A stretch of DNA of 64,000 bases from Paracandidimonas soli (GCF_004342005.1 NZ_SMBX01000002.1:372001-436000), one strand, 5' to 3'. Positions 27,400 through 37,745 are shown, numbered from the stretch's first letter. Translations and numbers: made by a program. Notes: generated by a model not told the origin, from the letters alone.

Positions 27400-29721
27400 G
27401 TGATTTCCGAAGAACTTGAAGTCAGCCTGCACATGGCTTTTGTCGATGCCCGCGCGGCGCGGCATGAGTTCATCACGGTCGAGCATCTGCTGTTGTCGCT
27501 GCTCGATAATGCTGCCGCCGTCGAGGTGCTGCGCGCCTGCGCCGCCGATATCGAAGCCTTGCGCCGCGATCTGCGCAAATTCATTTCCGAGAACACGCCG
27601 GTGTTTCCCGGAGAGGACGAAGTCGACACGCAACCCACGTTGGGGTTCCAGCGCGTCATCCAGAGGGCGATCATGCACGTGTCCTCGGGCAACAGCGCCA
27701 AGAACTCGGTCACGGGCGCCAACGTACTGGTCGCCATGTACGGCGAAAAGGACTCGCACGCGGTCTATTATCTGCTGCAGCAGGGCGTGACGCGGCTGGA
27801 CGTGGTGAATTTCCTGTCCCATGGCATCACCAAGACGCAGGACACGCCGCCCGTGCTGGAACAATCGAAGGGCGGTGCGCAGAATACGGTCGAGACCAAA
27901 TCCGACCAGCAGAAGTCTCCGCTGGAGCTGTACGCGATCGACCTCAACGCCGAGGCCAGGCGCGGCCGCATTGATCCGCTCATCGGACGCGAATCCGAAG
28001 TCGAGCGCGTCATCCAGGTGCTGTGCCGCAGGCGCAAGAACAACCCCCTGCTGGTGGGCGAGGCAGGTGTGGGCAAGACCGCCATCGCCGAAGGCCTGGC
28101 CCGCCGCATCACGCGCGGCGAAGTGCCCGACATCCTGCTCAAGGCGCAGGTCTATGCGCTGGACATGGGCGCCTTGCTGGCCGGCACCAAGTACAGGGGC
28201 GATTTCGAGCAGCGCCTCAAGGGCGTGCTGAAGTCCCTGCAGGACAACGCGCATGCGGTGTTGTTCATCGATGAGATCCATACGCTGATCGGGGCCGGTT
28301 CGGCTTCGGGCGGCACGCTGGATGCTTCCAACCTGCTCAAGCCCGCGCTGTCGTCGGGACAGATGAAGTGCATGGGAGCCACCACCTACAACGAATACCG
28401 CGGCATTTTCGAGAAGGACCACGCGCTGTCGCGCCGGTTCCAGAAAATTGACGTGGCCGAGCCCACGGTGGCACAGACCATCCAGATCCTGCGCGGCCTC
28501 AAGACGCACTTCGAGGCGCACCACGGCGTACGCTATTCCGCCGCGGCCCTGACGGCGGCGGTGGAACTGGCGGCCAGGCACATCAACGACCGCTTCCTGC
28601 CGGACAAGGCCATCGATGTCATCGACGAGGCGGGCGCCGCCCAGCGGCTGCTGCCGCGTTCACGCCAGAAGAAGGTCATCGGCAAGGCCGAGATCGAGGC
28701 GACGGTGGCCAAGATCGCGCGCATTCCGCCGCAGACGGTCTCCACGGACGACCGCAACCGCCTGGCCACGCTTGAGCGCGACCTCAAGACGGTGGTGTTC
28801 GGCCAGGATCAGGCCATCGAGGCGCTGGCGGCATCGATCAAGATGGCGCGCTCCGGCCTGGGCAAACCAGAGAAGCCCATCGGCGCCTTCCTCTTTTCCG
28901 GCCCGACCGGTGTCGGGAAGACCGAAGTCGCGCGCCAACTGGCATTCATGCTGGGCGTGGAGCTGCTGCGCTTCGACATGTCGGAATACATGGAGCGCCA
29001 TGCCGTATCCCGGCTGATCGGCGCGCCGCCGGGCTATGTCGGATTCGACCAGGGCGGACTGCTGACCGAGGCCGTCAGCAAGCAGCCGCATTGCGTGCTG
29101 CTGCTCGATGAAATCGAGAAGGCGCATCCCGATGTCTACAACATCCTGCTGCAGGTCATGGACCATGGCACGCTGACGGACAACAACGGGCGCAAGACCG
29201 ACTTCCGCAACGTAATCATCGTCATGACGACCAATGCCGGCGCCGACACCCTGAACCGCAACAGCATCGGCTTTGCCGCGGCCTCGCGTTCGGGGGACGA
29301 GATGGCGGAGATCAAGCGCGCATTCACGCCCGAATTCCGCAACAGGCTGGACGCCATCATCGGCTTCACGCCGCTGTCGCGGGAAATCATCCTGCGGGTG
29401 GTCGACAAGTTCCTGATGCAGTTGGAAGACCAGCTTCACGAAAAGCGCGTGGATGTCGTCTTCACGCAGGCGCTGCGCGACTACCTTGCCAGCAACGGCT
29501 TCGACCCGGCGATGGGGGCAAGGCCCATGCAGCGGCTCATCCAGGATACGATCCGCCGCGCTCTGGCGGACGAACTGCTCTTCGGCAGGCTGGTTTCCGG
29601 GGGCAGCGTGACGGTTGACCTGGACGAGGCTTCGAAGGTGGTGCTGCGCTTCGATGACAAGGACGGCGGCAGCGCGCAGAAACCAGCTTCGATACAGCCG
29701 GAACCCGAACTGGTAGATTGA
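27400..29721 (+). CDS. clpA: ATP-dependent Clp protease ATP-binding subunit ClpA
   Basis: A 773-residue AAA+ unfoldase. Two N-terminal Clp repeats come first (ISEELEVSLHMAFVDARAAR), then AAA-1 with Walker A GEAGVGKT and Walker B VLFIDEIHTL, and AAA-2 with Walker A GPTGVGKT and LLLDEIEKAHPDVYN. IGAPPGYVGFDQGG is the ClpA pore region. The start is GTG at 27400, preceded by GGAGGA, matching the conserved ISEELEVS N-terminus. It works with ClpP and the ClpS adaptor encoded just upstream. The stop TGA overlaps the ATG of pqiA. Confidence 0.96.
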   Translation: MISEELEVSLHMAFVDARAARHEFITVEHLLLSLLDNAAAVEVLRACAADIEALRRDLRKFISENTPVFPGEDEVDTQPTLGFQRVIQRAIMHVSSGNSAKNSVTGANVLVAMYGEKDSHAVYYLLQQGVTRLDVVNFLSHGITKTQDTPPVLEQSKGGAQNTVETKSDQQKSPLELYAIDLNAEARRGRIDPLIGRESEVERVIQVLCRRRKNNPLLVGEAGVGKTAIAEGLARRITRGEVPDILLKAQVYALDMGALLAGTKYRGDFEQRLKGVLKSLQDNAHAVLFIDEIHTLIGAGSASGGTLDASNLLKPALSSGQMKCMGATTYNEYRGIFEKDHALSRRFQKIDVAEPTVAQTIQILRGLKTHFEAHHGVRYSAAALTAAVELAARHINDRFLPDKAIDVIDEAGAAQRLLPRSRQKKVIGKAEIEATVAKIARIPPQTVSTDDRNRLATLERDLKTVVFGQDQAIEALAASIKMARSGLGKPEKPIGAFLFSGPTGVGKTEVARQLAFMLGVELLRFDMSEYMERHAVSRLIGAPPGYVGFDQGGLLTEAVSKQPHCVLLLDEIEKAHPDVYNILLQVMDHGTLTDNNGRKTDFRNVIIVMTTNAGADTLNRNSIGFAAASRSGDEMAEIKRAFTPEFRNRLDAIIGFTPLSREIILRVVDKFLMQLEDQLHEKRVDVVFTQALRDYLASNGFDPAMGARPMQRLIQDTIRRALADELLFGRLVSGGSVTVDLDEASKVVLRFDDKDGGSAQKPASIQPEPELVD

Positions 29722-31052
29722 TGGAGGGATTCCATCCCCGTGTGGCTTGCCCGCACTGCGGCAGTATGCATGAGCGGGTTCCCATCGCGGTGCGCGCCCA
29801 GGCCAACTGCCGCCAGTGCGGCTATGTGCTCTATCACAGGAGCAGCATTTCCCTGACGGGCTGGATCGCGCTGGTGCTGGCCGCGCTGATGGTGTTCGCC
29901 ATCGCCAATCTGTCGCCGCTCGGCTCGCTGACGCTGGCCGGCAAGGAAGTCCATGCGACGCTGCCGCAGGCGCTGCGCATGACATGGGTGCAGGGGCATA
30001 TCGGCCTGTCCCTGATGACAGGGTTGTTCGCTTTCCTGATTCCATTGACGCAGCTGCTGTTTCTGTTGTGGGCGCTGCTTTGCCTGGCCAAGGGGCGCCT
30101 GCCCTGGGATTTCCGCCATGGCATGCGGATACTGCGCCATCTGGCTCCCTGGAGCATGATGCCGGTCCTGCTGCTCGCCATCGTCGTCGCCATCGTCAAA
30201 CTGGCGGGCATGGCGAGGCTGGAGCCGGGTCCAGCCATCTGGGCGTTTGCCGTGCTGTCCATCCTGATGACCATGCTCAGCCGTGTTACCGCGCTGTCGC
30301 TCTGGCGCGAGGCGGAGGATGCCGGCCTGGCGCCGGTATCGGGACGCAGGCTGAAAGACCGGCAGATGGCTGCGTCGTGTTCCGATTGCGGCTATGTCCA
30401 GCCGGCCGGCCTGGCGCATTGCGGCCGTTGCGGCGCCCGGGTGCATCGCCGCAAGCCGGACAGCCTGTCCAGGGCCGCCGCACTGGTGGTTGCCGCGACG
30501 ATCCTCTATATTCCCGCAAACATCCTGCCTGTGATGTGGGTGCGCACGCCCGCCGGACTGAGTTCCCACACCATCATCGGCGGCGTGATCGAGCTGTGGC
30601 AGCTCGGCTCCTGGGACCTGGCCGTCATCGTATTCATCGCCAGCGTCGTGGTGCCCATGACCAAGCTGCTTGCGCTGTCTGTACTTATGTTAAAACGGCG
30701 ATGGGCCAACGCCGCCACGCAGCGCCAGCGCACGCGCTTGTACGAATTGGTCGAGTTCATCGGGCAATGGTCCATGCTGGACGTGTTCGTGGTGGTACTG
30801 CTTTCAGCCATGGCGGATTTCCCGGGCATATCCCAGGTCCAAGCGGGCTCGGGAGCCTTCAGCTTCGGTCTGGTCGTGGTGCTGACCATGCTGGCCGCGC
30901 TGAGCTTCGATCCGCGCAAGGGCTGGGACGCCAGGCCGGCGCAGGCGCACAGCGTCCCGGATGCCGGCAGGCCGGTTCCCGGCAATCGGACAGGGGCGGC
31001 AGGCCGCGCAATCATTCCACAAATCACTCATGACGCAAGACAAGATGACTGA
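29721..31052 (+). CDS. pqiA: Paraquat-inducible protein A (PqiA), inner membrane
   Basis: A 443-residue protein with two PqiA domains, each a four-Cys zinc ribbon followed by four transmembrane helices. The ribbons are CPHCG...CRQCG (residues about 11-36) and CSDCG...CGRCG (about 218-238). The membrane helices contain the family's ANLSPL/ANILPV-type turns and EFIGQWSMLDVFVV. Known role: with PqiB and PqiC, lipid trafficking across the envelope. Its ATG overlaps the clpA stop and its end overlaps pqiB. Confidence 0.94.
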   Translation: MEGFHPRVACPHCGSMHERVPIAVRAQANCRQCGYVLYHRSSISLTGWIALVLAALMVFAIANLSPLGSLTLAGKEVHATLPQALRMTWVQGHIGLSLMTGLFAFLIPLTQLLFLLWALLCLAKGRLPWDFRHGMRILRHLAPWSMMPVLLLAIVVAIVKLAGMARLEPGPAIWAFAVLSILMTMLSRVTALSLWREAEDAGLAPVSGRRLKDRQMAASCSDCGYVQPAGLAHCGRCGARVHRRKPDSLSRAAALVVAATILYIPANILPVMWVRTPAGLSSHTIIGGVIELWQLGSWDLAVIVFIASVVVPMTKLLALSVLMLKRRWANAATQRQRTRLYELVEFIGQWSMLDVFVVVLLSAMADFPGISQVQAGSGAFSFGLVVVLTMLAALSFDPRKGWDARPAQAHSVPDAGRPVPGNRTGAAGRAIIPQITHDARQDD

Positions 31053-32700
31053 AGACAAGAGCGGAGCGCCGGAAGCGGCGCCCGCGCAGGAGCCGGAAGT
31101 GGTCCAGCGGGAGAAGGGACGCATTTCCTGGATATGGCTGGTGCCTCTGGTCGCGCTGCTGGCAGGCGCGTCGCTGCTGGTCAGGGACTGGCTGCAGACC
31201 GGGCCCGAAGTCACCGTCAGTTTCGAGTCGGCGGAAGGGCTGGAGGTAGGGCAGACCAAATTGCGCTATCGCGACGTGGCCGTCGGCGCCGTATCGGATA
31301 TCCGGGTTGCGCCGGACCGCTCGCGCGTGCTCGTGAAGATACAGCTGGACCGCGAAGGTTCAGAGCACATCACCCGCCCGGAAACCAGGTTCTGGGTTGT
31401 CCGGCCCCGTCTGGGTGTCAGCGGCGTCTCCGGGCTGGGAACGCTGCTGTCGGGGCCGTATATCAGCGTGGATATTCCCCGGGCCGACGACAGTGCGTCG
31501 GCAGATGCCGTGTATGAATTCGAGGGGCTGGAAAAACCGCCCGAGGTGGTCAGCACGCGCGCGGGATCGCGCTTCACCCTGAAAGCGTCGGAGCTGGGCG
31601 CGTTCGAAGTAGGATCTCCCGTCTATTACCGCCGCATCGAAGTGGGGCGGGTCATCGGCTATGCGCTCGAGGATAGCGGGGCTTCCGTGGACATACAGGT
31701 GTTCATCGATGCGCCGCACGATCGCCTGGTGACCAGGGATGCGCGCTTCTGGAACGCCAGCGGGCTGCAGGCTTCGGTTGGCGCCGACGGCTTCAATATG
31801 GAGGCGGTGTCGCTGGCATCCATCGTTGCCGGGGCCATTTCCTTCGCACCGGGAGGAGAGGACGATACTGCCCGCGCCGAGCCGGAGGCCGTGTTCAAGC
31901 TGGCGAGAAGCAAGGAAGAAGCGCTTGCCAAGCCGGATGGAGAACCGATAGAGATCGAGATGGAACTGCGCCACTCCATACGCGGGCTGAAGATCGGCGC
32001 GCCCGTCGATTTCAGGGGGCTGGAACTGGGCCATGTGACGGAAATCGATATGGCGTTCGATTACAACACCATGCGCTTCTACGCGCTGGTGAGCGCCGAT
32101 ATCTACCCTGCGCGTCTGGGAGAGCTTTTCGAGCAGCAGTTGGCGCGCATGAAGGGCCAGATGAGCGAGGATACGGTCGCCGCCCTGTTCAAGCCCATGG
32201 TGGAAAATGGGCTGCGGGCGCAGATGCGGGCGGGCAACCTGCTGACGGGGCAGCAGTACATTGCCCTGGATTTCTTCCCGAAGGCCGAAAAGGTCACGTT
32301 CAACGATGCCTACCGGCCGTTGCAGATTCCGGTCATATCCGGCGATTTCGACCGCTTGCAGCAGCAGATCAGCAGCATCGTGTCGAAGATTGATGCCATA
32401 CCGTTCGACGGCATCAGTCAGGACCTGCGCAGCAGTCTGCAGTCGTTCGGCAAGCTTGCCGACAGCATGGACAAGACATTGACGCCGCAGGCGGCTGAAA
32501 TGCTGAAGTCGGCCAGGAAGTCCCTGGACGCGGTCTCGGGGCTGCTGGCTCCGGACTCCGGCATCACGGGGTCCATGGATACCGTCCTCAAGGAGCTCAA
32601 CAGCGCGGCGCGTTCCATGCGTGCGCTGGCGGACTACCTGCAGACCAATCCCGGGGCATTGCTGCGCGGCAGGCCGCGCGATGCCGTCCTGACCGACTGA
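31030..32700 (+). CDS. pqiB: PqiB, MCE-domain intermembrane transport protein
   Basis: A 556-residue protein with an N-terminal transmembrane helix (WIWLVPLVALLAGASLLV, residues about 35-52) and three MCE domains in series. These begin about PEVTVSFESAEGLEVGQTKL, FTLKASELGAFEVGSPVYYR and IEIEMELRHSIRGLKIGAPV. A long helical region at the C-terminus forms the needle in the known PqiB structure. It spans the periplasm to carry lipids. The start could be 31030 or 31045; both overlap pqiA. Confidence 0.95.
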   Translation: MTQDKMTEDKSGAPEAAPAQEPEVVQREKGRISWIWLVPLVALLAGASLLVRDWLQTGPEVTVSFESAEGLEVGQTKLRYRDVAVGAVSDIRVAPDRSRVLVKIQLDREGSEHITRPETRFWVVRPRLGVSGVSGLGTLLSGPYISVDIPRADDSASADAVYEFEGLEKPPEVVSTRAGSRFTLKASELGAFEVGSPVYYRRIEVGRVIGYALEDSGASVDIQVFIDAPHDRLVTRDARFWNASGLQASVGADGFNMEAVSLASIVAGAISFAPGGEDDTARAEPEAVFKLARSKEEALAKPDGEPIEIEMELRHSIRGLKIGAPVDFRGLELGHVTEIDMAFDYNTMRFYALVSADIYPARLGELFEQQLARMKGQMSEDTVAALFKPMVENGLRAQMRAGNLLTGQQYIALDFFPKAEKVTFNDAYRPLQIPVISGDFDRLQQQISSIVSKIDAIPFDGISQDLRSSLQSFGKLADSMDKTLTPQAAEMLKSARKSLDAVSGLLAPDSGITGSMDTVLKELNSAARSMRALADYLQTNPGALLRGRPRDAVLTD

Positions 32701-32856
32701 CCACGGGTCAAAGCGCAAGCCTCGTCGTTCACGACGAGGTCAAGCGAGGCAGTGTTCATGTGGCGCCGCAGGCGCCCCCGTATTGTGGCGAGGAAGCTCC
32801 CGACTTCAGGCGGGAGTGACTCACGAGCGCTTCGGCAAAGGATTTGGAGAAAAGAG

Positions 32857-33513
32857 ATGAAGCAATCTTTCCGATTACTGGCGGCGATTCCAGCCCTGTT
32901 GCTGGCCGCTTGCGCAACGACGCCGGCAAGCCGTTATTTTTCGCTGGTTTCACCGCAGAATGGACAGTCGGCCTCCGGCCGCGCGGCGGCCTCGCAGGCG
33001 ATTGCCATCCATCTGCAGCCCGTAGGCCTTCCCGCTCAGGTGGACCGGCCCCAGATCGTCCTGTCCAGGCCGGATTCCGATGCGCTGCTGCTGCTGCTCA
33101 ACGAAAGTGTCTGGGCAGCTCCGCTGGCCGATGAGATACGGCAGGCGCTGTCGCTGTCGCTGGCAGACCGGTTGGATGCCTTGTCGATCGACGGCATGCG
33201 TGCGCCGCAGGGGCTCGCAGTCTGGACGATAGGTTTTACGGTCAATCGCTTCGAGATGCGCAACGGCGATGGCGCAACGCTGGAGGCGACCTGGCGGCTG
33301 TCCCCGCCTTCGGCGACGACAGGAGCGCGCTTCTGCCGCGCAATGGCCACGCAGCCTGTCGACACAGCGGGCGTGGAACCGCTGGTCGAGGCGCAGAAGG
33401 CACTGCTGGAGCGTTTCTCGCAGGCCATTGCTTCAAGCGTGAAGGGAGAAGCTTTGTCGCGGGATGCCGGCCTGCAGAGCCTGCGCTGCAGTACCGCGAG
33501 CGCCGCCGGCTGA
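32857..33513 (+). CDS. pqiC: PqiC-type outer-membrane lipoprotein
   Basis: A 218-residue lipoprotein of the ABC-type transport auxiliary (PqiC/YmbA) family. The signal peptide ends in the lipobox LLAAC (Cys18-ish), followed by the mature SRYFSLVSP motif typical of PqiC. It anchors the PqiB needle at the outer membrane. The ATG at 32857 follows GGAGA; the frame upstream is unlikely coding. The 156 nt separating it from pqiB contains two hairpins (32720-32739, perfect 8-bp arms, and one near 32799-32818), possibly lowering pqiC expression. Confidence 0.92.
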   Translation: MKQSFRLLAAIPALLLAACATTPASRYFSLVSPQNGQSASGRAAASQAIAIHLQPVGLPAQVDRPQIVLSRPDSDALLLLLNESVWAAPLADEIRQALSLSLADRLDALSIDGMRAPQGLAVWTIGFTVNRFEMRNGDGATLEATWRLSPPSATTGARFCRAMATQPVDTAGVEPLVEAQKALLERFSQAIASSVKGEALSRDAGLQSLRCSTASAAG

Positions 33514-33608
33514 GAACCGGGGCCGCCGTGAATTCCCTGCGGACATGTCTGCAGCGGGGATGCGTATAAAATACCGTTCCTCTTCATACGCCGAACCTTT
33601 CATCCATC

Positions 33609-34931
33609 ATGCCTCCGGCCTGCGTATTGCACATAGACTCCCTGGATATCGAAGGAAGGGGAGTGGCAAGGCATGACGGCAAGGTATTTTTCGTCGAGGG
33701 CGCCTTGCCCGGCGAACTGGTACGGGCCAGCGTGCTCCAGGAAAAGGCGCGATATGCGCTGGCCAGACTGGACCAGGTGCTGAAGCCTTCGCCGCAGCGC
33801 AGGCGGGCGCCGTGCCTGTATGCGGATACCTGTGGCGGCTGCAGCATGCAGCATCTAGAACCTTCGGCCCAGGTGGCGACAAAGCAGCGCGTGCTGGAGG
33901 ATACTCTGCGGCGGATCGGAGGTGTGAAGCCTGAGCAGATACTGCCGCCGCTGCACGGTCCCGAATGGGCCTACCGCCATCGCGCCCGGCTGGCCGTGCG
34001 CGCAGCGGCGGGCGTCGTGCGCATAGGCTATCGCGAGCAGGGCAGCCATCGTATCGCCGATGTGCAAAGCTGCGCCGTATTGCCGGCCCACGTCTCGAGT
34101 CTGCTGCCGGCGCTGCATGCAATGGTTGCCAGTCTGTCGATGCCGCAGTCGATCCGGGAAATCGGCGTGGCGGCGGGCAGCGCTGCAACCGCCCTGGTGC
34201 TGCACCATGAGCATGCGCTGAGCCGTGAGGATATTGCCCTTCTGCGCGAATTCGCGGCGCGGCACGGCATCCTCTGGTGGCTGCAGCCGCCGTCGAGGCG
34301 CGAACTGCATCCGCTGAACCCTGGCGACCGGGATGCGCTGTCCTATGCTCTGCCTGCGTTTGGCTTGCGCATGCCGTATTTCCCGACGGATTTCACCCAG
34401 GCCAATCCGGGACTTAATCAGGTCATGGTGTCGAAGGCGCTGCAATTGCTGGATGCCAGGCCGACGGACCGGGTGGCGGATTTCTTCTGTGGCCTGGGAA
34501 ATTTCTCGCTGCCGCTGGCCATTCAGGCAAGACAGGTGCTTGGCGTCGAAGGCAGCCGCGCCTTGACCGAGCGCGCGATGCAGGCTGCACAGGACAACCA
34601 TCTGCAGGAAAAAGTGCGCTTTGCGACGACGGACCTGTTTGCTGTTGACGCGCACTGGCTGCGCCGGCAAAAGCGCTTCGACCGCGTGCTCCTGGACCCT
34701 CCGCGCGACGGCGCCCAGGCGCTTTGCCTGGCGCTCGCCGGCCTGGCGCCGGGAGAGGCGCCGGAGCGCATCGTCTATGTGTCCTGTAATCCGGCGACGC
34801 TGGCCAGGGATGCGGGCATCCTTGCCAAGTCCTATCGGCTGCTTGCCGCCGGCGTCATCAACATGTTTCCGCATACGGGGCATGTCGAATCGCTGGCGGT
34901 ATTCGAGCGTATCTACACAGGCCGTCCGTAG
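33609..34931 (+). CDS. rlmD: 23S rRNA (uracil-5-)-methyltransferase RlmD
   Basis: A 440-residue RumA/RlmD-type enzyme. A TRAM-like N-terminus is followed by the Fe-S Cys set in PCLYADTCGGCSMQH with a further Cys at about residue 154 (VQSCAVLP). The SAM site is VADFFCGLGNFSLPLA, and the catalytic Cys is in IVYVSCNPATLARD. It methylates U1939 of 23S rRNA by family knowledge. The C-terminus overlaps the convergent aldo/keto reductase gene by 19 nt. No defects seen. Confidence 0.93.
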   Translation: MPPACVLHIDSLDIEGRGVARHDGKVFFVEGALPGELVRASVLQEKARYALARLDQVLKPSPQRRRAPCLYADTCGGCSMQHLEPSAQVATKQRVLEDTLRRIGGVKPEQILPPLHGPEWAYRHRARLAVRAAAGVVRIGYREQGSHRIADVQSCAVLPAHVSSLLPALHAMVASLSMPQSIREIGVAAGSAATALVLHHEHALSREDIALLREFAARHGILWWLQPPSRRELHPLNPGDRDALSYALPAFGLRMPYFPTDFTQANPGLNQVMVSKALQLLDARPTDRVADFFCGLGNFSLPLAIQARQVLGVEGSRALTERAMQAAQDNHLQEKVRFATTDLFAVDAHWLRRQKRFDRVLLDPPRDGAQALCLALAGLAPGEAPERIVYVSCNPATLARDAGILAKSYRLLAAGVINMFPHTGHVESLAVFERIYTGRP

Positions 34932-35929
34932 AAGGGATGGCCGGGGTCGTTGTAGCCCGGCGTGGAAGGATGTCCGGGCGAGACGAGCGCATCGACCATG
35001 GCTTCTTCTTCGGGCGAAATCGCGATGTCCAGCGCGCCGTAGTAGTCTTCCATCTGCGCCAGGGTGCGCGGGCCCGCGATGACGGAGGTGACGATGGGAT
35101 TGGCCAGCACCCAGGCGGTGGCGAACTGACCCGGGTTCACGCCCCGCTGGCGCGCATGCTCCGCAATGGTCTGGGCGATGGCCAGGGACTCTTCGCGAAA
35201 CTCCGTCTCGCGAATGCGGACGTCGCCGCGGCCCATGCGCGTATCTGCATCGGGCTGTGCGCCGGGCTGGTATTTGCCGGTCAGCACGCCGCGCGCGATC
35301 GGGCTGTATGGCACCACGCCCAGTCCGTAGTGTTCGCAGGCCGGCAAGACCTCGACCTCGGGCCCCCGGTTGAGCAGGTTGTAGCAGGGCTGCAGCACGA
35401 CGGGCTGCGGCACGTGCAACTGTCTGCAAAGATGGACCATCTCGGCAATGCGCCAGCCGCGGAAATTGGACAGGCCGAAACTGCGGATTTTCCCGGCCCG
35501 GATCAGGTCGCCCAGCGCCAGGGCGGTTTCTTCCAGGTTTTCCCGGTGAAAGTCGCGGTGCAGGTAGAGGATGTCGATATAGTCCGTGCGCAGGCGGCGC
35601 AGGCTGTTCTCCACACCGCGAACCAGCCATTGGCGGGAATAGCGGGACTCGTTCGGAATGTCGGGGCGGGCCGCATTGCCGATCTTGGTGGCCAGCACCC
35701 AGCTGTCGCGCTGGCCGTCCAGCAGTTCGCCCACGACCTCTTCCGAGGCGCCCTGGTTGTAGATGTCGGCCGTGTCGATGAAATTCAGGCCGCGCTCGCG
35801 CGCCGAGGCGACGATACGGCCGGATTCGGCCTTGTCGGTCGCGCCGCCGAACATCATGGCGCCCAGGCACAGCCTGGAGACGCGCAGATTGCTGGCGCCG
35901 AGGCGCCGATAGAGTGATGTGCTGGACAA
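34913..35929 (-). CDS. Aldo/keto reductase
   Basis: A 338-residue NADPH-dependent AKR of the YajO/MocA-like group. The catalytic tetrad is visible: Asp and Tyr in NFIDTADIYNQG, Lys in VLATKIG, and His in ILYLHRDFH. The cofactor loop is SNFRGW and later VIAGPRTLAQMEDY. The start was placed at TTG 35929, which has a perfect AGGAGG SD (35935-35940) and keeps the family's normal N-terminus; an ATG 48 nt upstream has none. Substrate unknown. It converges on rlmD. Confidence 0.9.
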   Translation of the reverse strand: MSSTSLYRRLGASNLRVSRLCLGAMMFGGATDKAESGRIVASARERGLNFIDTADIYNQGASEEVVGELLDGQRDSWVLATKIGNAARPDIPNESRYSRQWLVRGVENSLRRLRTDYIDILYLHRDFHRENLEETALALGDLIRAGKIRSFGLSNFRGWRIAEMVHLCRQLHVPQPVVLQPCYNLLNRGPEVEVLPACEHYGLGVVPYSPIARGVLTGKYQPGAQPDADTRMGRGDVRIRETEFREESLAIAQTIAEHARQRGVNPGQFATAWVLANPIVTSVIAGPRTLAQMEDYYGALDIAISPEEEAMVDALVSPGHPSTPGYNDPGHPFYGRPV

Positions 35930-36030
35930 GGCTTCCTCCTGTGCGGTAGCGGATCGTGGCGCGGATGCGCATTGCATGCGCGCAGGTAAGACAGTCTACC
36001 GCAAGGCGGGGCCGGGCGGCCCGCGGCCGC

Positions 36031-36480
36031 TCAGCCGCGTCCGGTGCTGCCGAAGCCGCCGCTGCCGCGCTCGCTGTCCTCGAAGCTGTCGACGACGTCG
36101 AACTGGACCTGAGCGACGGGAACCACGACCAGTTGCGCCAGCCTTTCCATGGGTTCGAGCACGAACGGCGTATTGCCGCGATTCCAGACGGACACCATCA
36201 GGGGGCCCTGATAGTCGGAGTCGATCAGGCCGACCAGATTGCCCAGCACGATGCCGTGCTTGTGGCCCAGCCCTGAGCGGGGCAGGATGACGGCGGCGTA
36301 GCCCGGATCGGCCAGGTGGATGGAAAGTCCTGTGGATACGAGTTCTGTCTGGCCCGGCTGCAGTGTGATGGCTTCATCCAGGCAGGCGCGCAGATCAAGG
36401 CCGGCCGAGCCGGAGGTGGCATAGGCGGGCAGATTGTCCCGCATGCGCGGATCCAGGATTTTCAGTGCTACACGCTTCAT
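36031..36480 (-). CDS. dut: dUTP pyrophosphatase
   Basis: A 149-residue trimeric dUTPase. The five family motifs appear in order: [11 protein letters not shown] (I), [13 protein letters not shown] (II), [13 protein letters not shown] (III), [10 protein letters not shown] (IV) and the C-terminal [12 protein letters not shown] (V). It converts dUTP to dUMP and keeps uracil out of DNA. The ATG at 36480 overlaps the coaBC stop (ATGA), so it is the last gene of the ribF-ileS-lspA-coaBC-dut unit. Confidence 0.97.
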   Translation of the reverse strand: MKRVALKILDPRMRDNLPAYATSGSAGLDLRACLDEAITLQPGQTELVSTGLSIHLADPGYAAVILPRSGLGHKHGIVLGNLVGLIDSDYQGPLMVSVWNRGNTPFVLEPMERLAQLVVVPVAQVQFDVVDSFEDSERGSGGFGSTGRG

Positions 36481-37727
36481 TTGCGATGGGTTCCTTGCGA
36501 TTTTGCCTGTATGGAAGAGTGCCGCTGCGCAATGGCGAGTATCAGCTCGCGCGCGGCGGACAGTTTGGGCTGCGCGGGCAGTGCCTGGTGACCCTTGTCG
36601 TCGAACAGAACGAACTGGGTCGTATCGGCGTTCATGGCGTGCTGGGCCAGGTTGCCGACCAGCAGGGGGATGCCTTTGCGCTTGCGCTTGGCTTCGGCAT
36701 GCTCGTGCAGGTTTTCGGTCTCGGCGGCGAAGCCCACGCACCAGGGGCCGTCACTGAGCCTGGCGACTTCGGCGAGAATGTCGGGGTTGGGGGCGAACTG
36801 CAATTCGGGCAGTCCCTGGCCTTGTTCCGTCTTCTTCAGTTTTTGCTGGCTGCTGTTGATGACATGCCAGTCGGCGACGGCGGCGACGGAGATGAAAATA
36901 TCAGCCTGCGTAGCCTCGTTCATCACGATGGCATGCATGTCTATGGCGCTTTCGGTATCGATGCGCAGGACATGCCGGGGGCAGGGAAGCGAAGTGGGGC
37001 CGGAAACGAGGACGACCTGCGCGCCGGCTTCACGCGCCGCCTGAGCGATGGCGTAGCCTGTTTTTCCCGACGAGCGGTTGGTGATGACGCGCACGGGATC
37101 GATGGCCTCCGAAGTCGGGCCTGCCGTGATGAGCACGCGCTTGCCTGCCAGGTGCTTGGGCTGGAAGTGATCGATCAGGTCGGACAGGAGCTCATGCGGC
37201 TCCAGCATGCGGCCGTCGCCGGTCTCCCCGCAGGCCTGGCTGCCCGAGCCCGGGCCGAGAATAACGACGCCGTCAGCCCGCAACTGGGCGACATTGCGCT
37301 GCGTGGCGGGATGCGCCCACATTTCGCGGTTCATGGCGGGAGCCACCAGCAGGGGACACTGCCCGCGCGCCAGGCATAGCGTGGACAGCAGATCGTCGGC
37401 CATGCCGTGCGCCAGCTTGGCGATGAAGTCGGCGCTGGCCGGCGCGATGAGGATGGCATCGGCGCTGCGGCCCAGGTTGATGTGCGCCATGCTGTTCGAA
37501 ACCCTGCCGTCATCGGTATCGATGAAAACGGGATTGCCCGACAGCGCCTGCATGGTGGTCGGTGTGATGAAATGCGTGGCGGCGGGCGTCATGACGACAT
37601 CGACGACGGCGCCGTGATCCTGGGCTCGCCGCAGGAACTCGGCCGACTTGTAGCAGGCGATGCCGCCGGTCAGTCCGAGGACGATGCGCTTGCCGGCAAG
37701 GTCGGGGATGGACGTTACCTGTTTCAT
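36477..37727 (-). CDS. coaBC: Bifunctional phosphopantothenoylcysteine decarboxylase / phosphopantothenate-cysteine ligase
   Basis: A 416-residue fusion. The N-terminal flavodoxin-like CoaC part begins [20 protein letters not shown] and contains the catalytic His region [16 protein letters not shown] and [16 protein letters not shown]. The CoaB part starts near residue 186 with [20 protein letters not shown], followed by [15 protein letters not shown]. It carries out two consecutive steps of CoA synthesis from 4'-phosphopantothenate. It lies between lspA (18-nt gap) and dut (overlap). Confidence 0.96.
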   Translation of the reverse strand: MKQVTSIPDLAGKRIVLGLTGGIACYKSAEFLRRAQDHGAVVDVVMTPAATHFITPTTMQALSGNPVFIDTDDGRVSNSMAHINLGRSADAILIAPASADFIAKLAHGMADDLLSTLCLARGQCPLLVAPAMNREMWAHPATQRNVAQLRADGVVILGPGSGSQACGETGDGRMLEPHELLSDLIDHFQPKHLAGKRVLITAGPTSEAIDPVRVITNRSSGKTGYAIAQAAREAGAQVVLVSGPTSLPCPRHVLRIDTESAIDMHAIVMNEATQADIFISVAAVADWHVINSSQQKLKKTEQGQGLPELQFAPNPDILAEVARLSDGPWCVGFAAETENLHEHAEAKRKRKGIPLLVGNLAQHAMNADTTQFVLFDDKGHQALPAQPKLSAARELILAIAQRHSSIQAKSQGTHRK

Positions 37728-37745
37728 TTGATGAAGGGCCCGTGT

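Noticed and set aside
27076-28581. A 501-codon frame opposite clpS/clpA
   Set aside because: Antisense shadow of ClpA; no recognisable motif.
33855-35972. A 705-codon frame spanning rlmD and the aldo/keto reductase on the minus strand
   Set aside because: It covers two well-supported genes in another frame and reads as low-complexity Arg/Ala/Gly-rich sequence.
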